From Bacteroidota bacterium (GTDB taxonomy: Bacteria; Bacteroidota; Bacteroidia; Chitinophagales; Chitinophagaceae), in assembly GCA_023416995.1 (NCBI GenBank), contig JAEZGI010000050.1, positions 1-64,000 on the forward strand: a DNA stretch of 64,000 nucleotides. Reading direction: 5' to 3'. The position numbers and the translations under genes were made by a program. Shown piece by piece: positions 24,885 through 33,385 of the stretch (position 1 is the first letter of the stretch; each line of letters begins with the position of its first letter). A model generated the notes under the pieces. It was not told where the DNA came from. It ran no database searches and worked only from the letters and a program-made list of their open reading frames with translations.

Positions 24885-26270
24885 TTATTGATGTTTTTCC
24901 AGGTCTTCGTCGTCTGTGGATGGGTCCGTGTCCTTCTTATCGATGCGTCCGGGGTCGTCATTCTCACTGTCGTCCTGGTCATCCGAATCATCATCTGAAT
25001 CGAAGTTTTCTCTGCCCGGATCGTCGGTATTTATTTCATCTTCTTCTTCGAAGTCATCGTCGTCGTCATCATCATCATCGTCGTCGTCATCATCATCATC
25101 ATCTTCATCATCATCTTCTTCGTCGTCATCTTCAACTTCTTCGTCTTCTTCGTCTTCTACCTCATCATCCTCATCTTCTTCTTCATCACCTTCTGACTCA
25201 ATATCTTCATCAGCATCCTCTGTCGCAGGATCTTCCCCGGACTCCTCTGCTGCATTTTGACTGCCATCATCCGCACCAGCTTCAACATCATCCCCGGCAA
25301 CATCCGGATCCGCTTCGCTGGTCGCATCAGTTATATCGTCCTGCTGTTCTGCGGGACTCATTGAATCTTCAATCTCTTCTGCAACAGCCGATGCATCGTC
25401 CGCTTCAATCTCACCCGAATGTTCGGAACCAGTATTTAAATCCACCTGCTCCCCTGCCTCACCTGTAATTCCAACGACCGGAGCATTTTCTTCCCCGGCA
25501 ATCTCCGCGGAGTTCGACGAATTCTCCGAAGACGCATCTTCACCTTCAGACTTTTCTTCCTGGCGCCGGGGAAACGCGGCCGCACCGGGATTTAGACGCG
25601 CAGTTGTTAGCTCCCCGTTCTGGGTCACAGCCATCAACTCATTATCGCCAGAGGGTAAATCGCCGTGGTTTGATGCTGCATTGGTGTTTATCCCATCAAT
25701 AATGGTTGGATTCACCGCGGCTTCATCAAAAACTTCCTTCAATTTTGGAAGATCGTCAGGAGAGTTGATTCCAAAATAATCCATGAACGTACGCGATGTA
25801 GCGTACACCAATGGGTGACCAGGAAGTTTTTCGTTGCGTCCGGTTATAACCACCAGTTCTTTTTCGAGCAGACGCTGAATCGCATAATCGCTGCTTACAC
25901 CGCGAATAGCTTCAATTTCGCCCTTGGTTACCGGTTGTTTGTATGCTATGATCGACAATGTCTCTAACGCAGCGGTGGAGAGCCTTTTCAGGAACTTTTC
26001 ACCGTTGAGCTGAGCCACTGTTTTATGATATTCTTTTTTTGTAAGAAACTGGAGGCCGCCACCGCTTTCCCTTACTTCAAACGGGTAAAATTCCGACCGG
26101 TATTTTTCGACGATACCGTCGATCGCAGTCTGAATTTGTTCGAGGGTCAGCTTCTCATCCATAAAGCCAAATGCATTGTTTGCCAGCTCGGTGAGCTCGA
26201 TGGCAGTCAATGGTTTTTCACTGGCAAAAATGAGTGCTTCAATATGGGGTATGATGTTTCCAATTTCCAT
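24885..26270 (-). CDS. scpB: Segregation and condensation protein ScpB with very long acidic tail
   Basis: ScpB joins ScpA as a kleisin-associated subunit of the Smc complex that compacts and segregates the chromosome. Residues about 1-190 are the two winged-helix domains (IEALIFASEKPLTAIEL, KFLKRLSTAALETLSIIAYKQPVTKGEIEAIRGV, here quoted in part as key blocks). Typical ScpB is near 180-250 residues; this one has 461. The extra 230 or more residues are Asp, Glu, Ser and Ala-rich and include a run of about 20 acidic residues, mostly Asp, near 390-410. The tail is intrinsically disordered. The gene starts 17 bp after atpG. scpA is not in the window. Domain identity is firm; the role of the tail is unknown. 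Confidence 0.93.
   Translation of the reverse strand: MEIGNIIPHIEALIFASEKPLTAIELTELANNAFGFMDEKLTLEQIQTAIDGIVEKYRSEFYPFEVRESGGGLQFLTKKEYHKTVAQLNGEKFLKRLSTAALETLSIIAYKQPVTKGEIEAIRGVSSDYAIQRLLEKELVVITGRNEKLPGHPLVYATSRTFMDYFGINSPDDLPKLKEVFDEAAVNPTIIDGINTNAASNHGDLPSGDNELMAVTQNGELTTARLNPGAAAFPRRQEEKSEGEDASSENSSNSAEIAGEENAPVVGITGEAGEQVDLNTGSEHSGEIEADDASAVAEEIEDSMSPAEQQDDITDATSEADPDVAGDDVEAGADDGSQNAAEESGEDPATEDADEDIESEGDEEEDEDDEVEDEEDEEVEDDDEEDDDEDDDDDDDDDDDDDDDDDFEEEDEINTDDPGRENFDSDDDSDDQDDSENDDPGRIDKKDTDPSTDDEDLEKHQ
25054..25130. repeat. ATC/GTC trinucleotide microsatellite in scpB
   Basis: Nearly pure runs of GTC, ATC and TTC triplets, encoding Asp and Glu on the minus strand. All changes by whole triplets keep the frame, so length can vary by replication slippage without loss of ScpB. 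Confidence 0.85.
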
Positions 26271-26287
26271 AACGCTGGCAAAAATGA

Positions 26288-27175
26288 TTAACCCTGTAAT
26301 GCTGCTGCACCACTTACGATCTCTGTAAGTTCGGTGGTAATAGCCGCCTGGCGGGCGCGGTTATAGGAAATCTTAAGGTTTCTCAGCAATTCGTTGGCAT
26401 TTTCAGTCGCCTTATCCATTGCAGTCATACGTGCACCATGATCGGAAGCATTCGCATCCAGCACGGCTTTATACAACTGTGTGTTGAGGATCTTTGGCAT
26501 CAGCTCAGCGATCAGTTGATCTTTGGCCGGCTCGAAAATGAAATCAACCTTTTTCTGGGCACCTTCTTTAGCCTGGATGCGTGGAATAGGCAGAAAACGT
26601 TCAACTGTAAAACGTTGAGTAGCAGCGTTTCTAAATTCGCTGTAAACGAGTTCAACAACATCGAATTCTTTCTTTTCAAATGCCTTTACTGCAGCCTGTG
26701 AACAAGCCTGTACGCTTTCAAAATTCAGTTGCAGGAATATGTCACGGAAAGAAGCGTCAACACTGTATTTATTTTTAGTAAAGTGTTCGTATCCTTTTTT
26801 CCCGATTGTCCAGATGCGCACGTTACCTTTGGCAGCCTGGGTGGCGTATTTTTCGCGAATGGCAGTTTTTGCCAGTTTAATAATATTGGCGTTATAAGCT
26901 CCGCAAAGACCACGGTCAGAAGTGATCACGATCATCAGCACTTTTTCAACCGGTCTTTCGGTAGCAAGACTTGAACCACCTCCGGCGGCGTCAGAATTAC
27001 TGACGATATTGCTCAATACTTCCTGCAACTTGCGGGCATAAGGACGCATCTGAACGATGTTATCCTGTGCTTTCCGAAGCTTGGCAGCACTAACCATTTT
27101 CATGGCTTTCGTGATCTGCTGGGTGTTCTGTACTGATTTAATCCGGTTACGTACTTCTTTTAACTGGCCTGCCAT
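26288..27175 (-). CDS. atpG: F-type ATP synthase gamma subunit
   Basis: Central rotor shaft of the F1 sector. 295 residues. The N-terminal helix has the family signature RIKSVQNTQQITKAMKMV; the C-terminal helix has ARMTAMDKATENANELL and ends in ITTELTEIVSGAAAL. ITSDRGLCGAYN near 86 is the conserved Rossmann-like core. The neighbour upstream is surE on the opposite strand, so atpA and the other F1 genes are not next to it. It heads the operon atpG-scpB-lysA-DUF4442-nuclease and has a promoter candidate at 27215. Confidence 0.97.
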   Translation of the reverse strand: MAGQLKEVRNRIKSVQNTQQITKAMKMVSAAKLRKAQDNIVQMRPYARKLQEVLSNIVSNSDAAGGGSSLATERPVEKVLMIVITSDRGLCGAYNANIIKLAKTAIREKYATQAAKGNVRIWTIGKKGYEHFTKNKYSVDASFRDIFLQLNFESVQACSQAAVKAFEKKEFDVVELVYSEFRNAATQRFTVERFLPIPRIQAKEGAQKKVDFIFEPAKDQLIAELMPKILNTQLYKAVLDANASDHGARMTAMDKATENANELLRNLKISYNRARQAAITTELTEIVSGAAALQG

Positions 27176-27214
27176 ATATTATAGATGATGATATTATTTG
27201 TGGGAAATCGGGTG

Positions 27215-27222
27215 CAAAGGTA
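27215..27222 (-). promoter_or_regulatory. Candidate -7 element for atpG
   Basis: Minus strand TACCTTTG, an exact TAnnTTTG, 39 bp before the atpG ATG. The base triplet at the expected -33 site is only a partial match. Confidence 0.45.
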
Positions 27223-27336
27223 GCAGAAACGGGCGAAACTTCCATTATTCGACCGTCAAATTTGGCTGTTTAAGTACCCGGCACGCATGATTTAAAACTA
27301 TTTTACATCCGGCCGTTAATAATCAAATGATTGGGA

Positions 27337-27344
27337 TAATTTTG
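27337..27344 (+). promoter_or_regulatory. Candidate -7 element for surE
   Basis: TAATTTTG fits TAnnTTTG and lies 31 bp before the surE ATG; TTA rather than TTG lies about 20 bp upstream. Confidence 0.4.
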
Positions 27345-27375
27345 GCACCCAAAAGGTAGTAATCTCTTCCAATTT

Positions 27376-28161
27376 ATGGCAAAAGCGAAAAAAACAGAAC
27401 AACCGATCATTTTAGTCACAAACGATGATGGCATTACTGCCCCCGGTATCCGCAACCTGGTAGAAGCTGTGAAAGATCTTGGAAAGATTGTAGTGGTAGC
27501 GCCCGACAAACCGCAATCCGGCATGGGGCACGCAATCACAATCGGGCAGCCGCTCCGTTTACAGAAGGTGGAATCCTTCGGCGATACCGAAGCATGGTCC
27601 TGCTCGGGTACACCGGTCGATTGCGTAAAACTGGCGGTTGACAAGGTATTACACCGTAAACCGGATATCTGTCTCAGCGGCATAAACCACGGCGCCAACC
27701 ATTCTATCAACGTCATTTACTCAGGTACCATGTCTGCCGCAATGGAAGCAGCCATCGAAAGCATTCCATCCATCGGATTTTCGCTGCTCGATCACAGCAT
27801 TGATGCAGATTTTACAGGCGCGCGGATCTACGCAAACAGGATCGTAAAAGAAATGCTGAAAAGAAAGATGGATAAACACATGTTACTAAACGTGAATATC
27901 CCTGCCGTTGAGGCAAGTCTTTTAAAAGGAGCCAAATTATGTCGCCAGGCCTATGCCAAATACCAGGAAAACTTTTTGGAAAGAGATGATCCCAATGGTC
28001 GCAAATATTTCTGGCTCACCGGTGAGTTTGTGAATTTTGACAAAGGACGCGACACCGATGTATGGGCGCTGAAAAATAACTATGTCAGCGTGGTTCCGGT
28101 ACAATTTGACCTTACGAATTACGTTTTGAAATCAAAACTAGAAAAAAACTGGAAACTCTGA
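27376..28161 (+). CDS. surE: 5'/3'-nucleotidase SurE
   Basis: Metal-dependent nucleoside monophosphate phosphatase of the survival protein family. 261 residues. The metal-binding D17-D18 lie in LVTNDDGITAPG. The GTPVDCVKLAVD block near 77 and SGINHGANHSINVIYSGTMSAAMEA from about 98 (quoted key words SGINHG and YSGTMSAAMEA) complete the active site. The N-terminal seven residues (MAKAKKT) are lysine-rich and precede the core. Its stop overlaps the ATG of the next gene by one base, so translation is coupled. Confidence 0.97.
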   Translation: MAKAKKTEQPIILVTNDDGITAPGIRNLVEAVKDLGKIVVVAPDKPQSGMGHAITIGQPLRLQKVESFGDTEAWSCSGTPVDCVKLAVDKVLHRKPDICLSGINHGANHSINVIYSGTMSAAMEAAIESIPSIGFSLLDHSIDADFTGARIYANRIVKEMLKRKMDKHMLLNVNIPAVEASLLKGAKLCRQAYAKYQENFLERDDPNGRKYFWLTGEFVNFDKGRDTDVWALKNNYVSVVPVQFDLTNYVLKSKLEKNWKL

Positions 28162-28457
28162 TGTTTAAAAGAAACGATCTAAGGTTTGGCCTGATTCTCG
28201 GGTTTCTCGGACCCGTCATCAGTTTTTTTGGTTACTACTTCTATAAGTTCTACCCGACCTTTAGTTTTGGCGAATTTGTAACCGAACTTACCAGAAACAA
28301 AGCGCTGGTAACAGCGATGACCATTCCTTGTCTGCTTTTGAACATCGTTTTGTTCACTATCTATATCAATTCAAAAAGGGACCAAACTGCAAAGGGAATA
28401 TTTGCAGTCACACTGGTATATGCGATCATTTCACTGATCTTCAAATTTACAGCCTAA
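28161..28457 (+). CDS. Small membrane protein of unknown function
   Basis: 98 residues. Three hydrophobic helices are visible: about 8-27 (GLILGFLGPVISFFGYYFY), about 48-67 (LVTAMTIPCLLLNIVLFTIY) and about 79-96 (IFAVTLVYAIISLIFKF). Charged residues at the first loop and KR in the second suggest a defined topology. The ATG overlaps the surE TGA (TGATG), so it is translationally coupled to surE. In many Bacteroidota lpxB follows surE; here this short protein takes that place. I do not recognise a family. Confidence 0.8.
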   Translation: MFKRNDLRFGLILGFLGPVISFFGYYFYKFYPTFSFGEFVTELTRNKALVTAMTIPCLLLNIVLFTIYINSKRDQTAKGIFAVTLVYAIISLIFKFTA

Positions 28458-28464
28458 GGCACAA

Positions 28465-29355
28465 TCATTTAGCAGGACCCGCACCCAACCTTCTGATACA
28501 AACATCCAGGCTATGCTCCCATTGCGGGATCGTTAATTGATAGGTATCCCTGATCTTTTGTGTATCAAGCAATGAGAAAGCCGGTCTTTTTGCCGGGGTT
28601 GGAAACTCAGGTGTCGTAATCGCCTTTACGGTACTGGTGGCACCAATACGATTTTTGATGGCACAGGCAAAGTCATACCAACTGATCTTGCCACGGTTGC
28701 TATAATGATAAACGCCGGCTACCCACGCGTCCGGAGATTCAGCAGTTGTTGAAATAATATCGAGAATAGCGGCAGCGAGATCCACCGCATAAGTCGGCGC
28801 ACCAACCTGGTCGTACACTACACCGATCTGAGGACGATCGTTCATCAGGCGCATCATCGTTTTCACGAAGTTGTTGCCAAATTCAGAATACACCCAGGCG
28901 GTACGAATAATAATTGCCTGCGGATCTTCCTTCACAACAAGTTCTTCACCTGCAAGTTTGGAGCGGCCATATTCATTTACCGGATCGGTTGGATGATCTT
29001 CTTTATACGGTGTTTCGGAGGTACCATTAAAAACATAATCCGTGGAAACATGAATAAATTTAGCGCCGTTGCGTTTGGCAGCAGCAGCAAGAATGCCGGG
29101 AGCTGTAGCGTTAACTGCCCTGGCACCTTCAACATCTGATTCCGCTTTATCAACTGCGGTATAAGCAGCGGCATTGATCACAAAATCAGGAGTGATCGCA
29201 GCGAATGTGTTGTTCACAGCATCAACATCGGTTATGGAAAGTTCTTCACGGTTAGCGAACGTGAACGCAAACTGTGGATACTGAGGTGCGAGCGATGCAA
29301 TTGATCTCCCTAACTGACCATTTGCACCGGTTACCAGGATTTTGATAGCTGCCAT
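28465..29355 (-). CDS. rfbD: dTDP-4-dehydrorhamnose reductase
   Basis: Final step in dTDP-L-rhamnose synthesis. 296 residues. Rossmann motif VTGANGQLGRSI (8-19), catalytic region HVSTDYVFNGT near 104-114, and YGRSKLAGE with the Y-x3-K pair near 131-139. EFPTPAKRPAFSLLDTQKI near 255 is the C-terminal substrate block. It is the last gene of the six-gene nucleotide-sugar operon, 9 bp after rfbC, and converges with the surE-linked membrane gene only 7 bp away. Confidence 0.96.
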   Translation of the reverse strand: MAAIKILVTGANGQLGRSIASLAPQYPQFAFTFANREELSITDVDAVNNTFAAITPDFVINAAAYTAVDKAESDVEGARAVNATAPGILAAAAKRNGAKFIHVSTDYVFNGTSETPYKEDHPTDPVNEYGRSKLAGEELVVKEDPQAIIIRTAWVYSEFGNNFVKTMMRLMNDRPQIGVVYDQVGAPTYAVDLAAAILDIISTTAESPDAWVAGVYHYSNRGKISWYDFACAIKNRIGATSTVKAITTPEFPTPAKRPAFSLLDTQKIRDTYQLTIPQWEHSLDVCIRRLGAGPAK

Positions 29356-29364
29356 GATGTATAC

Positions 29365-29919
29365 TTAATATTCAAAGTTTGTTACCAGCGCATCGAACGT
29401 TGAGTTCTGTTTGTCCTTCTCAGATACAATCATTTTATCCGAAGGGATCTGCCAATCGATATTAAGTGTTGTATCATCCAAAAGGATACCACCTTCACTT
29501 TGCTTATTATAAAAATTGTCGCACTTGTATAAAACTTCAGCCACCTCGCTTAATACAGAGAAGCCGTGTGCAAAGCCTTTTGGAATATACAATTGCTTTT
29601 TATTGGCGGCAGATAATTCTATTGAAAACACCTGGCCGTAGGTCGGAGAATTTTTTCTTATGTCAACAGCTACATCCAGTATTTTTCCAACCAACACTCT
29701 TACCAGTTTCGACTGAGCGTATGGGTTCTGTTGAAAGTGCAATCCGCGCACTACGCCGTATTCAGATTTGGATTGATTATCCTGTACAAAACGATCATGG
29801 ATACCATGCGCAGCAAACGATTTCTCATTGTATGATTCAAAAAAAAATCCCCGGCTGTCTTCAAACACTGCAGGTTCAAAAACCAACAAACCGGGAATTG
29901 ATACTTCGGTAAATGGCAT
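29365..29919 (-). CDS. rfbC: dTDP-4-dehydrorhamnose 3,5-epimerase
   Basis: Cupin-fold epimerase acting on dTDP-4-keto-6-deoxyglucose, third step to dTDP-rhamnose. 184 residues, the usual length. The RGLHFQ motif near 59-64 holds the catalytic His, and FAHGFSVLSE near 117-126 and YKCDNFYN near 130 are conserved. It lies 24 bp after rfbB and 9 bp before rfbD, so the three steps are encoded in order. Confidence 0.96.
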   Translation of the reverse strand: MPFTEVSIPGLLVFEPAVFEDSRGFFFESYNEKSFAAHGIHDRFVQDNQSKSEYGVVRGLHFQQNPYAQSKLVRVLVGKILDVAVDIRKNSPTYGQVFSIELSAANKKQLYIPKGFAHGFSVLSEVAEVLYKCDNFYNKQSEGGILLDDTTLNIDWQIPSDKMIVSEKDKQNSTFDALVTNFEY

Positions 29920-29943
29920 GTGAATATTTCTAAATTGTCAACT

Positions 29944-31005
29944 TTATCTTTTTACGTACTGGTCGTCGTAATAATGCTGGTAATCACCTGAGGTAACATG
30001 TTTCACCCAGTTTTCATTAGCAAGATACCAATCAACCGTTTTCTCAAGTCCTTCTTCAAACTGTAAAGATGGCTGCCAGCCCAGCTCTTTATTAAGCTTG
30101 GTAGCATCGATAGCATACCTCAGGTCATGTCCGGCCCTGTCTTTCACATAAGTGATCAATGAAGCAGAGGTACCGGCTTCACGACCAAGTTTTTCATCCA
30201 TTATCCGGCAAAGCAAATGCACGAGATCGATGTTCTTCCATTCATTGAATCCCCCGATATTATATTTCTCGCCGACTTTGCCTTTATGGAATATTACATC
30301 AATAGCGCGCGCATGATCTTCAACAAATAACCAATCCCTTACATTTTCACCCTTGCCATAAACCGGCAATGGTTTCATGTTCTTGATATTATTGATCATC
30401 AAAGGAATCAGCTTTTCGGGAAAATGATGCGATCCATAGTTGTTTGAACAGTTCGACAACACCACCGGCAGATTGAAAGTGTGATGATATGCCATAACCA
30501 GGTGGTCAGAAGCGGCTTTTGATGCGGAATACGGCGAACGTGGATCGTAAGGGGTTTCTTCTGTGAAAAATCCTTCTTCACCAAGCGAACCGTACACCTC
30601 ATCAGTAGATACATGGTAAAACAACTTGTCTTTCATATCAGTTTTCCATGCCTGGCGACAAACATTAAGCAGGTTTGCTGTTCCCATTACATTTGTTTTC
30701 ACAAATGAAAGCGGATCAATGATTGACCGGTCAACATGGCTCTCTGCAGCAAGATGAATTACACCATCAAAATTATATTCATCAAACAGGCTGAAAATGC
30801 GCTTTTCGTCAGTGATGTCTGCTCGTTCAAAAACGTAGTTTGGCGCATTCTCAATATCGGTCAGGTTTTCCAGGTTTCCTGCATAAGTAAGTGCATCCAC
30901 ATTTACCAATTTGTATTGCGGATACTTATTTACAAACAACCTCATTACATGTGAGCCGATAAAACCGGCTGCACCTGTGATCATAATAGTTCTGGACGTT
31001 GACAC
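29944..31005 (-). CDS. rfbB: dTDP-glucose 4,6-dehydratase
   Basis: Makes dTDP-4-keto-6-deoxyglucose from dTDP-glucose with tightly bound NAD. 353 residues. GAAGFIGSH (11-19), catalytic T134-D135-E136 in STDEVYG, Y159-x3-K163 in YSASKAASDH, and HFPEKLIPLMI near 192. The product can feed rfbC/rfbD or, alternatively, a DegT-type aminotransferase, which is also encoded in this operon. It is 21 bp after the UDP-glucuronate decarboxylase gene. Confidence 0.97.
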   Translation of the reverse strand: MSTSRTIMITGAAGFIGSHVMRLFVNKYPQYKLVNVDALTYAGNLENLTDIENAPNYVFERADITDEKRIFSLFDEYNFDGVIHLAAESHVDRSIIDPLSFVKTNVMGTANLLNVCRQAWKTDMKDKLFYHVSTDEVYGSLGEEGFFTEETPYDPRSPYSASKAASDHLVMAYHHTFNLPVVLSNCSNNYGSHHFPEKLIPLMINNIKNMKPLPVYGKGENVRDWLFVEDHARAIDVIFHKGKVGEKYNIGGFNEWKNIDLVHLLCRIMDEKLGREAGTSASLITYVKDRAGHDLRYAIDATKLNKELGWQPSLQFEEGLEKTVDWYLANENWVKHVTSGDYQHYYDDQYVKR

Positions 31006-31026
31006 AATTATATGTTTAGCTTGTTA

Positions 31027-32010
31027 TTATTTCTGACTCACAAACTCTTTCGGCTGTTTAAACAGCTCGTCTTTTGAAAGCGACTTGAAATATTCATAAG
31101 TCACCTTAAGACCTTCACTTCTGCTGACCTTTGGCTCCCAGCCCAATACTTCCTTAGCTCTTGTGATATCAGGACGGCGTTGTTTGGGATCATCAACAGG
31201 CAACGGTTTGTAAACGATCTTCTGTGTTGTGCCGGTCAATGAAATAATTTCTTCTGCAAATTCTTTCAGAGAAATTTCGTCAGGATTACCAATGTTTACG
31301 GGCTGCGCATAATCGCTAAGCAGCAAACGATAGATCCCTTCAACCAGGTCATCAACATAACAGAATGATCTTGTCTGGCTACCATCACCAAATACTGTAA
31401 GATCCTCACCGCGCAGTGCCTGTCCTATAAATGCAGGCAGCGCACGACCATCATTAAGCCGCATTCTTGGACCATAAGTATTGAAGATGCGGATGATTCT
31501 TGTTTCAAGTCCATGGAAAGTGTGATAAGCCATGGTCATAGCTTCCTGGAAACGTTTGGCTTCATCATATACCCCACGAGGTCCAACGGGGTTTACATTT
31601 CCCCAGTATTCCTCAGTTTGTGGATGCACCATCGGGTCCCCATAGATTTCTGAAGTGGAAGCTACGAGTATCCGTGCCTTTTTTGACTTCGCAAGACCCA
31701 GACAGTTATGTGTTCCGAGTGAGCCCACCTTTAAAGTCTGGATAGGGATCTTCAGGTAATCTATCGGGCTGGCTGGTGAAGCAAAATGAAGTATATAATC
31801 AAGCGGTCCGGGTACATGAATGAATTTGGAAACATCATGATGATAGAACTCGAACGATTCCAATTTAAAAAGATGTTCGATGTTCTGCATGTTACCGGTG
31901 ATGAGGTTATCCATTCCAATAACGTGATAACCTTCCTTTATAAATCGGTCACACAAATGCGAACCAAGAAATCCTGCTGCACCTGTGATGAGTATTCTCT
32001 TTTTTGACAT
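31027..32010 (-). CDS. UDP-glucuronate decarboxylase (UDP-xylose synthase type SDR)
   Basis: 327-residue extended short-chain dehydrogenase. ITGAAGFLGSHLCDRF near 8-23, STSEIYGDP with E121, Y148-x3-K152 in YDEAKRFQEA. GPRMRLNDGRALPAF and RSFCYVDDLVEG are typical of UXS enzymes, which convert UDP-glucuronate to UDP-xylose. Directly upstream (12 bp) is the UDP-glucose dehydrogenase that makes its substrate, which supports the call strongly. No membrane helix, so cytosolic. Confidence 0.93.
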   Translation of the reverse strand: MSKKRILITGAAGFLGSHLCDRFIKEGYHVIGMDNLITGNMQNIEHLFKLESFEFYHHDVSKFIHVPGPLDYILHFASPASPIDYLKIPIQTLKVGSLGTHNCLGLAKSKKARILVASTSEIYGDPMVHPQTEEYWGNVNPVGPRGVYDEAKRFQEAMTMAYHTFHGLETRIIRIFNTYGPRMRLNDGRALPAFIGQALRGEDLTVFGDGSQTRSFCYVDDLVEGIYRLLLSDYAQPVNIGNPDEISLKEFAEEIISLTGTTQKIVYKPLPVDDPKQRRPDITRAKEVLGWEPKVSRSEGLKVTYEYFKSLSKDELFKQPKEFVSQK

Positions 32011-32022
32011 GCTTTATGTTTA

Positions 32023-33351
32023 TTAATTGTTCTTTGCTGTACTAAGACTGTTTGGCCTGCCGATACTTTCATAATAGAAACCAAGCTTTTTTATAGCTGC
32101 AGTTTCAAACAGGTTACGACCATCAAAGATTACCTTGTTCCGGAGCGATGTTACCATCTTCAGGAAGTTGGGTGTTCTGAACTCGTTCCACTCAGTACAG
32201 ATGATCAATGCATCAGCATCCTGTAAACAATCATATTGATTTTCGGAGAAAACAATCTTATCGCCCAGCAATCCTTTTACATTATTCATTGCTTCCGGAT
32301 CAAACGCAGCAACAGTTGCGCCAGCTTTCAGCAATTCATCGATGATGTATAAAGCCGGGGCCTCACGAATATCATCTGTATTTGGTTTGAAAGCCAGACC
32401 CCAGATAGCGAACTTCTTTCCTTTAAGATCATCATTGAAATATTTTTTGATGCCTGGCATGAGATGAAGCTTCTGGCGTTCGTTCACATCCATTACCGCA
32501 TTCAGTATCTTGAAATCATAGCCACATTCCTGGGATGATTTTACAAGTGCCTGCACATCTTTAGGGAAACAGCTTCCTCCGTAACCTATGCCCGGGAAAA
32601 GAAAACGTTTACCAATGCGTTCATCACTTCCGATACCAAGACGTATCATGTCAACATCTGCACCAAGACGCTCACAAAGTTGTGCAATCTCATTCATGAA
32701 AGAGATCTTGGTAGCAAGAAATGAGTTGGCTGCGTATTTGGTCAATTCTGCAGAACGTTCATCCATAAAGATGATGGGGTTACCCTGGCGAACAAAAGGA
32801 GCATACAATTCACCCAGCACTTTACGCGCACGGGCAGATTCTGTACCAATTACAACGCGGTCAGGTTTCATAAAATCGTCTACTGCCACACCTTCTCTCA
32901 AAAACTCAGGATTAGATGCAACATCAAATTCACCTTTATAATTTTTCTCGATGGCCTTTCTCACTTTTTCGGAAGTACCAACGGGAACAGTGCTTTTATC
33001 TATAATAACCTTATAATCTTTCAGCAATTTTCCAAGATCATCTGCCACACCAAGGATGTACTTAAGATCCGCTGATCCATCTTCACCCGGAGGAGTTGGT
33101 AATGCAAGGAAAATAATTTCAGCCTCACGAATTCCGTCGGCGAGGTCGGTTGTAAAACGTAATCTTTCTTCGCGAACATTACGGAGAAACAATTTCTCTA
33201 ATCCTGGTTCGTAAATAGTGATCTGACCATTTGAAAGTTTTTCAACTTTTTTCTGATCAATATCTATACAAGTAACGTCGTTTCCTGTTTCAGCAAAACA
33301 GGTGCCCGTAACTAGTCCAACATAGCCGGTACCGATAACAGCAATTTTCAT
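32023..33351 (-). CDS. ugd: UDP-glucose 6-dehydrogenase
   Basis: Oxidises UDP-glucose twice to UDP-glucuronate. 442 residues. N-terminal Rossmann motif VIGTGYVGLVTGTCFAETG, PTPPGEDGSADL near 86, and catalytic C261 in GYGGSCFPKD. The C-terminal domain begins near 305 with KGKKFAIWGLAFKPNTDDIRE (key word AFKPNTDDIRE). It lies 34 bp after the DegT aminotransferase and 12 bp before the decarboxylase that uses its product. Confidence 0.97.
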   Translation of the reverse strand: MKIAVIGTGYVGLVTGTCFAETGNDVTCIDIDQKKVEKLSNGQITIYEPGLEKLFLRNVREERLRFTTDLADGIREAEIIFLALPTPPGEDGSADLKYILGVADDLGKLLKDYKVIIDKSTVPVGTSEKVRKAIEKNYKGEFDVASNPEFLREGVAVDDFMKPDRVVIGTESARARKVLGELYAPFVRQGNPIIFMDERSAELTKYAANSFLATKISFMNEIAQLCERLGADVDMIRLGIGSDERIGKRFLFPGIGYGGSCFPKDVQALVKSSQECGYDFKILNAVMDVNERQKLHLMPGIKKYFNDDLKGKKFAIWGLAFKPNTDDIREAPALYIIDELLKAGATVAAFDPEAMNNVKGLLGDKIVFSENQYDCLQDADALIICTEWNEFRTPNFLKMVTSLRNKVIFDGRNLFETAAIKKLGFYYESIGRPNSLSTAKNN

Positions 33352-33385
33352 GATTGTAGGAATTTTTAAAGTTTAGCAGTTACTG

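Noticed and set aside
24916..25468. Long Ser-rich and His-rich frames on the + strand
   Set aside because: They are shadows of the Asp/Glu triplet repeat of scpB on the other strand.
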